A DNA stretch of 64,000 nucleotides from Ailurus styani (taxonomy: Eukaryota; Chordata; Mammalia; Carnivora; Ailuridae). Positions 48,201 through 50,592 of the stretch are shown in pieces. The first letter of the stretch is position 1. Every line of letters begins with the position of its first letter. The translations under genes were made by a program, and so were the position numbers. Under the pieces are notes generated by a model. The model was given only the letters and a program-made list of their open reading frames with translations. It searched no databases and was not told the origin of the DNA. The stretch spans positions 7,306,913 to 7,370,912 of the forward strand of contig LNAC01000018.1 in the NCBI GenBank assembly GCA_002007465.1, in the 5' to 3' direction.

Positions 48201-50050
48201 GCCAAGCACAAGAGGCAGGGAGCCAAGAGTCACAGCAAAAAACAAGTGGGAATCAATGAAACCTATTAGTGAGATGACTAATAGAGTATGTGAGGTCAGG
48301 CTCTACAAAGGAAAGAAGCTAATGAGAGTGCTTATCAGTCCACCTAAGAACACAGCCATGGAGGGCCTCGGTCTTGAATTTCAAAGACCCACCTTTCCTC
48401 CTAGTAGGAAGGGAAACAATTCCCATGAAATCAGATCCGAAGGCCACAGAAAATCCCAAAGCCCACCTGAAAGTATACAAAGTAAGTACCTTATTTACTA
48501 CATTAATTCAACTTGGTATGCAGTGATCAACAGCCTTCACTTAGTCCAGGGCACTCTTAGTAATCTTAAGTGAAACATTTTCAGAGGAAAGTGGTAATAA
48601 GTAGACAAAAATGTACTCCTTCAGTGACTTTATAACAGCCACAGTGTGCCAGGCCAAGACACAAGTCCGGAAGCCCACGGGCAGCCAGGCTCACTCACTA
48701 GCCTTACAGCTTACACACTTCATGTCTGCCCCATGGGCTAAAACTCAGGCAACCACTGGCCAGATGCTACCTCTGCAAATGCTAGGGGTCTCAGGACCAC
48801 AAAGCAAGCTTGCCAGCAAACAACCCTCTGCACCCTGCACCCTGTGTAACTTACCTTCACCAGGAAAAAGGACACACCATACGTCCGGAGGGATCGGGCG
48901 AGTTTGACATACTTGACCTTGGCTTCTATTTCGCTCATCTCTCCACAGTTCTTATGCTCCTACAAGTGACAGCAGCAAGGACCCGTTATTGCAGCTCTGC
49001 CAGCATGTGGACTTGGTAGAGGTGCTTATGATATATGGCACACACAGTTGCTATGAATGATCAGTCACTGACGTTTGTGTTGGAGACCCCTCTGTGACAC
49101 ATGTACCAGCTGATCAAGGACCAGAGCACAGAAAAAGCTCAAATGCAGGCCTTCCTAATGAAAACTGGAGCCCAAACCCCCCAGAGATTTTACACCTCGG
49201 GGCAACAATTCATGCCATGTAGCATGGCAGACCAGGGTCCAAAGTATAATCCACTTTTGGAAGAACTCTGTATCCCCAAAGGTTCAGAACCAATGGTTTC
49301 CATGAGAGCTAAAATCATGTTCTCCGAGAGGTATCATTCTAACATTCACCCAAAATATATGGTCTTCCCAAGAGCAGTATATATAAATTCCTGCACGTCA
49401 GAGTGCTTGGAATCAAGACTGTGTGCATTTTATACACACAACATTTCTACTTCAACTTGTATTTACATTTCAATACCGAAGAAGACTTTAATATTTTGGA
49501 TTCGCTGGAGTGATTGTCTTATGGCAAAGTTGATGATAGGGCTTTTCTTACTGTTTTCCTGGAAGAGAAAAACTCTCTGACATTTAGGGAAAAAACCCTG
49601 AATTTTAAAAAGACACCGGTTTCCAAATTCTAAGCCTCAAAAAAACAAATATCAGGACCAAGAAGCTACTTGGAGCTGCTTCTTCAGTGCATTTTAAGAG
49701 CAAATCACCTTGTTTTGACACTATCAAGGTAAGACCTTTGAAATTAAATGTATGCACATTTTTCTCAGAAGGACTAAGTAACCTTTAGCAAGAAGGTATG
49801 GATTAAGATAATAAATCTGCCCAAAGTAGATTTGTCAGCTTCTTTCCTCTTGAGTCACTAATCATTAATTATATAAGCACAGTACATGTATGGGGTACTA
49901 AACTAGCACGTGCAGAGGCCCCTCTTATACTAATAGATGAGGCTAGGGAGTGAGGAGAATAATAAAATTCTGTACATTTCCAATACCTGAAATATTCTCT
50001 TTTCAGCTCCTCTCTGCTTGATGTATTCTTTGGGCAGGAATTCCTTTAGA
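1466..50050 (-). CDS. TLN2: Talin-2 gene, partial: 17 internal coding exons (join of the exons listed below)
   Basis: Talin is the cytoskeletal adaptor that binds integrin beta tails through its FERM head, and F-actin and vinculin through a rod of helical bundles, at adhesion sites under the plasma membrane. Translating the minus strand between consensus splice sites gives about 779 contiguous codons, roughly talin-2 residues 264-1042 of about 2540. They cover the end of F2, F3, the linker, R1-R3 and most of R4. All junction phases match: ten internal exons are phase 0-0, and the 27681/25197, 21905/20987 and 14845/12119 pairs share split codons. TLN1 is excluded by the serine in 'TKDSVMRV' (cysteine in talin-1), the linker sequence and the large gene size. 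The start codon, F0-F1, R5-R13 and the THATCH domain lie outside the window. I see no frameshift or stop in any exon. Confidence 0.97.
1943..2139 (+). mobile_element. Older CAN-SINE copy
   Basis: The head is decayed ('gatagtggctcagtctgtt'), but the B-box region, the '...cctctgcctgctgctctgcctgcttgtg' body and the 'aaataaataaataaaatct' tail are clear. No convincing target duplication was found, which fits an older insertion. Confidence 0.85.
2304..2502 (-). mobile_element. CAN-SINE with 18-bp target-site duplication
   Basis: Read on the minus strand, it starts with the tRNA-like head and ends in an A-tail (T-run at the left). Flanking copies of cattactctttattttta are at 2286-2303 and 2503-2520. 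It lies in the same orientation as TLN2, 92 bp from the next SINE. Confidence 0.95.
2595..2803 (-). mobile_element. CAN-SINE with 14-bp target-site duplication
   Basis: Full head-body-tail structure on the minus strand. Duplicated target tgtttccatttttc is at 2581-2594 and 2804-2817. It has a different target from the neighbouring SINE at 2304, so these are two independent insertions in the same orientation. Confidence 0.95.
3256..3825 (+). mobile_element. 5'-truncated L1 3' end with 14-bp target-site duplication
   Basis: It starts inside the end of ORF2 ('ctactgggtatttaccctaa', then 'atggaacactatgcagccat' and 'caatcagagaaagacaatta'), continues through a G-rich 3' UTR near 3665-3705 and ends in an A-rich tail. 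Copies of aagaaaatgtgctc at 3242-3255 and 3826-3839 flank it. It is a typical product of target-primed reverse transcription and looks relatively young. Confidence 0.92.
4200..4480 (+). mobile_element. Ancient L1 3'-region fragment
   Basis: The order 'aatcctatttctaggaatat', 'catacatgaagacttttatc', 'atggcaaataattgaaaaca' and 'gatagattattcaaaacca' follows the end of old L1 ORF2 and the beginning of its 3' UTR. It is highly diverged. Confidence 0.6.
4491..4540 (+). mobile_element. CAN-SINE head fragment
   Basis: Only the tRNA-like 5' part remains ('ggtcacctcggtggcccagt', then 'cattaagcatctgccttcag'). The rest of the element is missing. Confidence 0.6.
5254..5367 (-). CDS. TLN2: TLN2 exon, rod bundle R4 middle helices (114 bp)
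   Basis: Thirty-eight codons, phase 0-0, acceptor 'cctgtag' and donor 'gtaaca'. The peptide is [20 protein letters not shown] then [18 protein letters not shown]. It forms inner helices of R4; '[12 protein letters not shown]' is shared by both talins, while '[12 protein letters not shown]' differs from talin-1 'LALIAASQSFLQ'. The donor lacks the usual G at +5 (gtaaca), so it is a weaker site than its neighbours. Confidence 0.97.
5368..7458. other. TLN2 intron, 2.1 kb
   Basis: Between the exons at 7459 and 5254. It is mostly unique sequence with a (GT)n tract at 7272-7302. The long readings in either direction do not resemble any family I know. Confidence 0.85.
7272..7311. repeat. (GT)n microsatellite
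   Basis: About fifteen GT units followed by 'tggtgtgtgtg'. On the TLN2 sense strand it reads (AC)n and lies about 155 nt downstream of the 7459-7572 exon's donor. Confidence 0.95.
7459..7572 (-). CDS. TLN2: TLN2 exon, rod bundle R4 first helix (114 bp)
   Basis: Thirty-eight codons, phase 0-0, acceptor 'gtccag' and donor 'gtgagc'. It starts [20 protein letters not shown] and ends QQQLVQSCK. The loop '[12 protein letters not shown]' is one residue shorter than in talin-1 ('ASTPKASAGPQP') and is talin-2-like. In the transcript a (UG)n tract lies 45 nt upstream of the acceptor and an (AC)n tract about 155 nt downstream of the donor. The exon is symmetric, so skipping it would delete 38 residues of R4 in frame. 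Confidence 0.97.
7573..8780. other. TLN2 intron, 1.2 kb
   Basis: Between the exons at 8781 and 7459. Apart from the CA array at 7617-7659 and two A-rich patches near 8463 and 8500, I see nothing recognisable. Confidence 0.8.
7617..7659. repeat. (CA)n microsatellite
   Basis: An imperfect CA array with 'cgcgc' and 'tca' interruptions. On the TLN2 sense strand it reads (TG)n, 45 nt upstream of the acceptor of the 7459-7572 exon. Confidence 0.95.
8781..8909 (-). CDS. TLN2: TLN2 exon, last helix of R3 (129 bp)
   Basis: Forty-three codons, phase 0-0, acceptor 'tctgcag' and donor 'gtgggt'. The peptide begins [20 protein letters not shown] and ends [11 protein letters not shown]. The threonine in RVATNAAAQ corresponds to talin-1 Thr901, the fourth member of the R3 threonine belt. 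'[13 protein letters not shown]' crosses the R3-R4 junction (about residue 911). The helix is almost identical to talin-1. Confidence 0.97.
8910..12118. other. TLN2 intron, 3.2 kb
   Basis: Between the R3 exons at 12119 and 8781. It contains no SINE or L1 that I can identify, which is unusual for this window, plus a C-rich patch at 9230-9251 and a short G-run near 11521. It is otherwise unique sequence with no recognised function. Confidence 0.75.
12119..12285 (-). CDS. TLN2: TLN2 exon, rod bundle R3 middle helices (167 bp)
   Basis: Two nucleotides completing Gly, then fifty-five codons (phase 1-0), acceptor 'catag' and donor 'gtattg'. It encodes [35 protein letters not shown] and [20 protein letters not shown]. 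The first helix matches the second R3 vinculin-binding site of talin-1 (about 820-843). R3 is the mechanically weakest talin bundle because of buried threonines; the equivalents of Thr833 (QATSD) and Thr867 (DSTAR) are both present. R3 also binds RIAM in talin. Confidence 0.97.
12955..13385 (+). mobile_element. Old L1 3' UTR (L1ME-like)
   Basis: The ending 'ggaactctctgtatagcctc', 'ctgccacttttctgtaaatg' and 'attccaaaataaaaggttta' is the typical 3' terminus of mammalian L1ME/L1M elements. It is followed by an A-rich tail at 13360-13384. Diverged and ancient. Confidence 0.65.
13530..14105 (+). mobile_element. Ancient L1 fragment with CA tracts
   Basis: The stretch 'actactggtagggttgcaaa', 'aattccaattatatatagcc', 'agtagaatattatgctgcca' follows the old L1 ORF2 end and 3' region. 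It includes two CA microsatellites (13585-13602 and 13913-13942) that grew within it. Confidence 0.65.
14845..15139 (-). CDS. TLN2: TLN2 exon, end of R2 and first helix of R3 (295 bp)
   Basis: The longest exon here: ninety-eight codons plus one nucleotide (phase 0-1), acceptor 'ctttag' and donor 'gtgagg'. It runs from [20 protein letters not shown] through [18 protein letters not shown] to [19 protein letters not shown] and SSMGDA. The last part is R3 helix 1 (a vinculin-binding site), including the threonine corresponding to talin-1 Thr809. The exon is much richer in CpG than the rest of the window: I count about 20 CpGs in 14881-15060. Confidence 0.97.
15140..16357. other. TLN2 intron, 1.2 kb
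   Basis: Between the R2 exons at 16358 and 14845. It is unique sequence; I see no repeat or other element in it. Confidence 0.75.
16358..16525 (-). CDS. TLN2: TLN2 exon, rod bundle R2 (168 bp)
   Basis: Fifty-six codons, phase 0-0, acceptor 'tcttag' and donor 'gtaagc'. It starts [20 protein letters not shown] and ends [12 protein letters not shown]. These are the first helices of the four-helix bundle R2. The Ala/Leu/Val-rich '[21 protein letters not shown]' helix matches a known talin vinculin-binding helix of R2. R2 and R3 form a compact tandem in talin, and this exon continues in frame into the 14845 exon. Confidence 0.97.
16526..20141. other. TLN2 intron, 3.6 kb
   Basis: Between the exons at 20142 and 16358. 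Like the 8910-12118 intron it is free of recognisable SINE and young L1 sequence. No gene, RNA structure or array is apparent. Confidence 0.75.
20142..20240 (-). CDS. TLN2: TLN2 exon, R1 last helix and R1-R2 junction (99 bp)
   Basis: Thirty-three codons, phase 0-0, acceptor 'ttttctag' and donor 'gtaaga'. The peptide is [20 protein letters not shown] then [13 protein letters not shown]. In talin-1 the R1-R2 boundary lies at about 655/656, just inside the end of this exon. The exon ends in CAA rather than the usual G before the donor, so the 5' splice site is AA|GTAAGA; the intronic bases are strong enough to compensate. An antisense CAN-SINE lies 165-335 nt upstream in the transcript. Confidence 0.96.
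20241..20986. other. TLN2 intron, 0.75 kb
   Basis: Between the R1 exons at 20987 and 20142. Besides the SINE at 20405 it is unique sequence with no feature I recognise. Confidence 0.8.
20405..20575 (+). mobile_element. CAN-SINE antisense to TLN2, 11-bp target duplication
   Basis: The head 'gtggctgggtggctcagtcg' and the tail 'caaataaataaataaaatct' are intact, while the CT-rich body is short. Copies of aatctgtgcaa are at 20394-20404 and 20576-20586. It lies 165 nt upstream (transcript direction) of the 20142 exon, so its antisense strand presents a pyrimidine tract followed by 'gacag' to the splicing machinery. Confidence 0.92.
20987..21195 (-). CDS. TLN2: TLN2 exon, R1 with vinculin-binding helix VBS1 (209 bp)
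   Basis: Two nucleotides completing Gly, then sixty-nine codons, acceptor 'cccag' and donor 'gtgagc'. It encodes [38 protein letters not shown] and [20 protein letters not shown]. The last segment corresponds to talin-1 vinculin-binding site 1 (about residues 605-636), an amphipathic helix buried in R1 that binds the vinculin head once exposed by force. The hydrophobic Leu/Ala/Val spacing is intact. Confidence 0.97.
21196..21904. other. TLN2 intron, 0.7 kb
   Basis: Between the exons at 21905 and 20987. It is the shortest intron in the window. I see no repeat in it. Confidence 0.8.
21905..22013 (-). CDS. TLN2: TLN2 exon, R1 second helix region (109 bp)
   Basis: Thirty-six codons plus one nucleotide (phase 0-1), acceptor 'tttgcag' and donor 'gtgagt'. 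The peptide runs [20 protein letters not shown] and then [16 protein letters not shown], with a split Gly codon completed by the exon at 20987. It forms R1 helices packing against the vinculin-binding helix encoded further on. '[25 protein letters not shown]' is one of the most conserved rod stretches between the talins. Confidence 0.97.
22495..22625. repeat. MIR fragment
   Basis: 'tagatccagctctatcactg', then 'agtgacatgacctcgggcaa' followed by a 'gtgcctcacattt' segment, matches the MIR core in its normal order. Diverged. Confidence 0.6.
22813..22895. repeat. (TA)n-(CA)n-(TA)n compound microsatellite
   Basis: About 83 bp of nearly uninterrupted alternating purine-pyrimidine: TA units, CA units, 'tatgtacgtgtata', a long CA array, then TA units again. 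It is nearly symmetrical and could adopt Z-DNA; the sequence alone cannot show that it does. Confidence 0.95.
23209..23560. mobile_element. Two MER5-like hAT fossils in tandem
   Basis: The first ('gattacacattagaaccacc' to 'cacaggtaattctaacatg') and the second ('tgcagattctgattcagaag' to 'ctgctggcctgtgggccgca') both follow the MER5 family order. Ends are eroded. Boundaries are approximate. Confidence 0.5.
23620..23800 (+). mobile_element. MER5A hAT-Charlie element, nearly complete
   Basis: It has terminal inverted repeats cagtggttctcaac (23620-23633) and tttgagaagcactg (23787-23800). Between them, 'taaatgcaaaagtctcaggc', 'ccccagacctactgagtcag' and 'cagcaatctgttttaacaag' follow MER5A order. It measures 181 bp against about 189 bp for the family consensus. 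A good fossil copy; the 8-bp target duplication is no longer clear. Confidence 0.85.
23805..24030. repeat. MIR fragment
   Basis: 'cactgagctctcatatgtgt', 'gacaaaattgaagcttatag' and 'gaactgggatttgaacccag' are in MIR order and spacing. It directly follows the MER5A copy and ends about 180 bp before the 24209 exon. Confidence 0.75.
24209..24322 (-). CDS. TLN2: TLN2 exon, rod bundle R1 first helix (114 bp)
   Basis: Thirty-eight codons, phase 0-0, acceptor 'tttgcag' and donor 'gtaaat'. It begins [20 protein letters not shown] and ends LPPLGQDM. This is the first amphipathic helix of the five-helix R1 bundle and the following loop. '[16 protein letters not shown]' differs clearly from talin-1 ('LDDFDTLPPLGQDA'), supporting the talin-2 call. 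It is a symmetric exon of 38 codons, a size that recurs in the R4 exons at 7459 and 5254. Confidence 0.96.
24323..25196. other. TLN2 intron, 0.87 kb
   Basis: Between the linker exon at 25197 and the R1 exon at 24209. It is unique sequence; I recognise nothing in it. Confidence 0.8.
25197..25377 (-). CDS. TLN2: TLN2 exon, linker with calpain-site region (181 bp)
   Basis: One nucleotide completing Lys, then sixty codons, acceptor 'ctgtag' and donor 'gtgagg'. It starts [18 protein letters not shown] and ends [10 protein letters not shown]. In talin-1 calpain-2 cuts between Gln433 and Gln434 in the equivalent 'LQQ-Q' sequence, separating head from rod. The same glutamine run is kept here (around 25356-25364). 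The rest is the low-complexity Gly/Ser/Pro/Gln/Met linker. The last few residues form the start of rod bundle R1. Confidence 0.97.
27150..27370. repeat. MIR fragments
   Basis: 'ctcagtttccttaccagtaaaatgggg', '...tgtgccaggcattgttttat' and 'ctcattttatagctaagatg' represent two overlapping MIR-type pieces in typical order. The second is interrupted at 27386 by a SINE head. Confidence 0.7.
27386..27452 (+). mobile_element. CAN-SINE head fragment
   Basis: It reads 'ggggcacctgggtggctcag', then 'ttggttaagcatctgactct' and 'gatcaggtcatgagatc', then breaks off without body or tail. It lies 230 nt downstream (transcript direction) of the 27681 exon. Confidence 0.8.
27681..27757 (-). CDS. TLN2: TLN2 exon, first part of head-rod linker (77 bp)
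   Basis: Twenty-five full codons plus two nucleotides (phase 0-2), acceptor 'acctcag' and donor 'gtaagt'. The peptide is [20 protein letters not shown] then SVSPK, with the last Lys codon split with the next exon. In talins this acidic, serine-rich stretch follows F3 and is flexible, with phosphorylation sites. Because of its phase, skipping this exon alone would break the frame; skipping it with the 25197 exon (258 nt in total) would not. Confidence 0.96.
27758..28652. other. TLN2 intron, 0.9 kb
   Basis: Between the F3 exon at 28653 and the linker exon at 27681. It contains one short SINE and otherwise AT-rich unique sequence. Confidence 0.8.
28149..28272 (+). mobile_element. Short CAN-SINE with 12-bp target duplication
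   Basis: It consists of little more than the tRNA-like region, with A-box 'tggctcagttgg' and B-box-like 'ggtcatgagtttaggcccc', then a short link and an A-rich tail; the CT-rich body is missing. Copies of aaaaattcatga are at 28137-28148 and 28273-28284. It lies antisense to TLN2. Confidence 0.85.
28653..28754 (-). CDS. TLN2: TLN2 exon, C-terminal strand and helix of F3 (102 bp)
   Basis: Thirty-four codons, phase 0-0, acceptor 'attttcag' and donor 'gtattt'. The peptide starts [19 protein letters not shown] and ends GYIDIILKK. These are the last beta strands of the PTB-like F3 fold and its C-terminal helix ([14 protein letters not shown]), which closes the integrin groove and is also the face used by the autoinhibitory R9 bundle in talin. 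The exon ends exactly where the unstructured head-rod linker begins. No substitution that would disrupt the helix is visible. Confidence 0.97.
28850..31790 (+). mobile_element. Ancient L1 relic (ORF1 and early ORF2 region), interrupted by a SINE
   Basis: Stretches such as 'ggaattatctgataaagatt', 'atggaggccagaaagaagca', 'ccttcatgaatgaaggggaa' and 'acacttggaaattaaattaa' follow the order of an old L1 5' part running on the plus strand. Its reading frames are fully broken. A younger SINE sits inside at 30020-30248. Confidence 0.55.
30020..30248 (+). mobile_element. CAN-SINE with (TC)n body and 13-bp target duplication
   Basis: The head 'gtgcctgggtggctcagtca' is followed by a long body with a pure TC array at about 30195-30229, then 'caaataaacacatctttaaa'. 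Copies of aaaaagtattcaa are at 30007-30019 and 30249-30261. Confidence 0.93.
32575..32740. repeat. MIR fragment
   Basis: 'cttagcacctctgtgaaata', 'gtattatgattcccatgtta' and 'ttgacattaaggctcagaca' follow the MIR core. Diverged. Confidence 0.55.
33104..33259 (-). CDS. TLN2: TLN2 exon, core of FERM F3 integrin-binding domain (156 bp)
   Basis: Fifty-two codons, phase 0-0, acceptor 'tttcag' and donor 'gtacgg'. It encodes [15 protein letters not shown], then [13 protein letters not shown], then [13 protein letters not shown]. The lysine-rich loop contacts acidic phospholipid and the membrane-proximal integrin helix. The arginine-tryptophan pair (codon 43 is Trp, 33131-33133) corresponds to talin-1 R358/W359, needed for binding the integrin NPxY motif. 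Codon 20 is Ser (33200-33202), where talin-1 has Cys336; talin-2 has Ser339. This exon is therefore both the functional core of the head and the best paralogue marker in the window. Confidence 0.98.
35537..36320 (+). pseudogene. L1 ORF1 remnant
   Basis: ORF1 protein is the L1 RNA-binding chaperone. The piece at 35537-35725 is rich in Lys/Glu/Asn with heptad-like '[17 protein letters not shown]', fitting the coiled-coil region. A TGA at 35723-35725 ends it. The next piece (35750-36028) contains '[13 protein letters not shown]', a typical ORF1 RRM-domain motif. Further frame breaks follow. It is a decayed copy with no host function visible. Confidence 0.8.
37489..37515. repeat. (AT)n microsatellite in the L1
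   Basis: About thirteen uninterrupted AT units within the L1 ORF2 remnant. They replace coding sequence and are a later expansion. Confidence 0.95.
37734..37897 (+). mobile_element. CAN-SINE nested in the L1, 14-bp target duplication
   Basis: Copies of gagaatattatgaa at 37720-37733 and 37898-37911 flank a head-body-tail SINE ('gggcgcctgggtggctcagt' start). The flanking L1 sequence continues normally on both sides, so the SINE is younger than the L1. Confidence 0.95.
40329..40409. repeat. (TG)n-(CA)n palindromic microsatellite in the L1 3' part
   Basis: TGTA units and about ten TG units meet about twenty CA units at 'tgtacaca', giving a self-complementary inverted dinucleotide array of about 80 bp within the L1 3' region. 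The central arms are perfect; 'cgca' interrupts the right arm. Confidence 0.95.
40968..41092 (+). mobile_element. Short L1 3' UTR end
   Basis: 'gatgagcactgggtgtttat', 'gatgaattattgaacactat' and 'tttactatatgttggctaat' are the usual carnivore L1 3' terminus, with an A-rich tail. Its 5' end is truncated. The next SINE starts 24 bp later. Confidence 0.85.
41116..41296 (+). mobile_element. CAN-SINE with 17-bp target duplication
   Basis: Complete head, body and A-tail. Copies of aaaaagttctaaatgtg are at 41099-41115 and 41297-41313, the latter overlapping its A-tail. It inserted beside the tail of the preceding L1 end. Confidence 0.95.
41330..41640 (+). mobile_element. Old L1 fragment
   Basis: 'gtgaaaaactggaaacaaca', 'caaccacaggggagttctta' and 'agaaccattaaaaaccatga' follow the old L1 ORF2 end and 3' UTR. 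It is separate from the L1 at 34296 and more diverged. Confidence 0.6.
41681..41869 (+). mobile_element. CAN-SINE with 16-bp target duplication
   Basis: The head 'gggcacctgggtggcccagt' and an extended CT-rich body ('ctctccctctctcag') are followed by an A-run. Copies of aaaaaaatctatttct are at 41665-41680 and 41870-41885. Confidence 0.93.
42040..42200. repeat. MIR fragment
   Basis: 'taggtacttaataaatatta', 'catcatccccattttgcaaatgaag' (split over 42100-42125) and 'actggaacacaaatttaa' match the MIR core and arm in order. Confidence 0.7.
43412..43613 (+). mobile_element. 5'-truncated L1 3' UTR with G-rich tract
   Basis: 'tgagaagcaaactgagggct', then a G-rich tract at 43446-43469, then 'gatgagcactgggtgttgta' and an A-rich end. 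It has the same 3' terminus family as 3256 and 40968. A SINE begins right at its tail. Confidence 0.88.
43617..43803 (+). mobile_element. CAN-SINE at an L1 A-tail
   Basis: The full head 'gggcgcctgggtggctcagt', a body with the 'ctgcctgcctctctgcctac' type repeat and tail 'caaataaataaataaaatat' are present. It was inserted into the A-rich tail of the preceding L1, so the target duplication is A-rich and cannot be delimited. Confidence 0.93.
44167..44283 (+). mobile_element. Short tRNA-like SINE with imperfect 17-18 bp target duplication
   Basis: Reads as a tRNA-like domain (A-box 'tggctcagtcgg', B-box 'gggttcaagcccc') followed by a short 'catgctgggtggagag' and an A-tail, without CT-rich body. 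Flanks aagagcaaaatggtgttc (44149-44166) and aagagcaaacagtgttc (44284-44300) are related. It is the clearest tRNA relic in the window. Confidence 0.85.
44650..44825. repeat. MIR fragment
   Basis: 'tctcacttaaacctcacaaa', 'gcacaattttataggtgacc' and 'gcaaagccaaaatccaaatc' follow MIR order. Diverged. Confidence 0.65.
44918..45243. mobile_element. hAT-type non-autonomous DNA transposon fossil
   Basis: It begins 'agtcagcaaactacagccag' and ends 'gaagtttgccaactcctgct', which are inverted relative to each other. Inside are 'aaattatatggaattaaaat', 'ataaataaagctttatagga' and 'cattcacttacgtattgcct', the known order of a widespread mammalian hAT MITE. I cannot name the subfamily with confidence. Confidence 0.65.
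45371..45402. repeat. (TTTC)n microsatellite at a SINE tail
   Basis: About eight imperfect TTTC units between the SINE target copy and its T-run. It probably arose from the A-tail of the SINE at 45377. Confidence 0.9.
45377..45583 (-). mobile_element. CAN-SINE with near-perfect 18-bp target duplication
   Basis: Minus-strand SINE, so in the same direction as TLN2. The target copies caggcactacatttcttt and caggctctacatttcttt (45359-45376 and 45584-45601) differ by one base. The tail is expanded to a TTTC array. Confidence 0.9.
45590..45720. repeat. MIR fragment
   Basis: 'cattatctcacttaatcttc', 'catttttcagatgaagaaac' and 'tgaggctgagggaggttatg' are the MIR core. The SINE at 45377 was inserted into its end. 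Confidence 0.75.
46385..46690 (-). mobile_element. L1 ORF2 fragment, minus strand
   Basis: 'catgggatatctttccattt', 'agtgtcttaaagttttcagt' and 'aaatttattcctaagtaatt' are the reverse complement of a common L1 ORF2 stretch. It is therefore in the same orientation as TLN2. Confidence 0.75.
46757..46933 (-). mobile_element. Old CAN-SINE
   Basis: On the minus strand the head is decayed ('ggggcggctggctgactcat'), while the remaining order and the inferred CT-rich body remain visible. No clear target duplication. Confidence 0.75.
48855..48959 (-). CDS. TLN2: TLN2 exon, end of F2 and start of F3 (105 bp)
   Basis: Thirty-five codons, phase 0-0, acceptor 'cttgtag' and donor 'gtaagt'. The peptide begins [19 protein letters not shown] and ends GVSFFLVK. 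The first part is the last F2 helix and the F2-F3 connector. GVSFFLVK is the first beta strand of the F3 (PTB-like) domain, which starts at about residue 309 in talin-1. F3 is the main integrin beta-tail binding module. The exon ends just before the basic loop KEKMKGKNK encoded by the next exon, so a 15.6-kb intron splits F3 strand 1 from that loop. Confidence 0.97.
48960..49986. other. TLN2 intron, 1.0 kb
   Basis: Between the two FERM exons. A 159-residue open stretch at 49101-49580 on the plus strand has no composition or motif of a real protein. No other element was recognised. Confidence 0.75.
49987..50050 (-). CDS. TLN2: TLN2 exon, FERM F2 C-terminal part (64 bp)
   Basis: This is the most 5' exon in the window. 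It is bounded by an acceptor 'ctctcag' and a donor 'gtattg' on the minus strand. It contributes one nucleotide to a split codon and then 21 codons, starting [12 protein letters not shown] and ending RIFQ. This is the F2 segment that in talins precedes 'HKNCG'. It has one residue more than talin-1 here (RGAEKR against GERK), which fits talin-2 numbering running about three ahead of talin-1. The preceding exon, which should end in the F2 'GF' segment, was not found in the 14 kb to the right. Confidence 0.95.
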
Positions 50051-50390
50051 CTGAGAGAGAGAACAAAAATTAAAAAAAAAATAAGCCATTAATTCTATGA
50101 TGAGAAGGAAATAAAAGATTTTCTGTACTACTCAGTAAAGTCATTAACTCTCCCAGTTTTTTATGGCACGAATAAGAACAGACTGCTACATCTCATAATA
50201 TACTTAACTAAGACACAAATATAAAACCAGTCTGATACAAAGGATCAAACCAACAAAGTTAAAAAAGAAAGAATTTCCATGATACATTGTAAAGTGCGAA
50301 AGCAAAGGGGGCAAGAGTGTAAAGTGTGCTGTCCTTTGTGATACAGGGAGGAAAGTGTTTTTCATTTCATATGGTTAATACGTATTTTTA

Positions 50391-50592
50391 GGGGTGCCAG
50401 GGTGGCTCAGTCAGTTAAGATCTGATTCTTGGTTTCAGCTCCGGTCATGATCTCATGGGTCGTGAGATCGAGCCCCGCGCTGGACTCTGTGCTCAGTGGG
50501 GAGTCAGCTTGAAGACTCTTTCCCTCTGCCCTTCCCCCTACTTGTCCACGCGTGCCAGCTCTAAAATACATAAGTAAATCTTTAAAAAACAG
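50391..50592 (+). mobile_element. CAN-SINE, moderately old, 11-bp target duplication
   Basis: The head 'ggggtgccagggtggctcag' and body are recognisable; the tail 'taagtaaatctttaaaaaac' is worn. Copies of acgtattttta are at 50380-50390 and 50593-50603. Confidence 0.85.

Larger units (their letters stand above)
33260..48854. other. TLN2 intron, 15.6 kb, repeat-rich
   Basis: It separates the F2/F3 exon at 48855 from the F3 core exon at 33104. About half of it is the near full-length L1, L1 ends, eight SINEs, MIR pieces and a hAT fossil. 33850-34260 may be another diverged L1 part. 46940-48850 is mostly unique AT-rich sequence in which I see nothing definite. Confidence 0.85.

Noticed and set aside
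49101..49580. 159-codon plus-strand reading frame
   Set aside because: It lies within a TLN2 intron, without motif, signal or compositional support. Random open stretch.
1466..50050. Talin-1 (TLN1) instead of TLN2
   Set aside because: The residues in F3 (Ser), the linker, R1 and R4 are talin-2-like, and TLN1 is a compact gene without introns of 14-16 kb.
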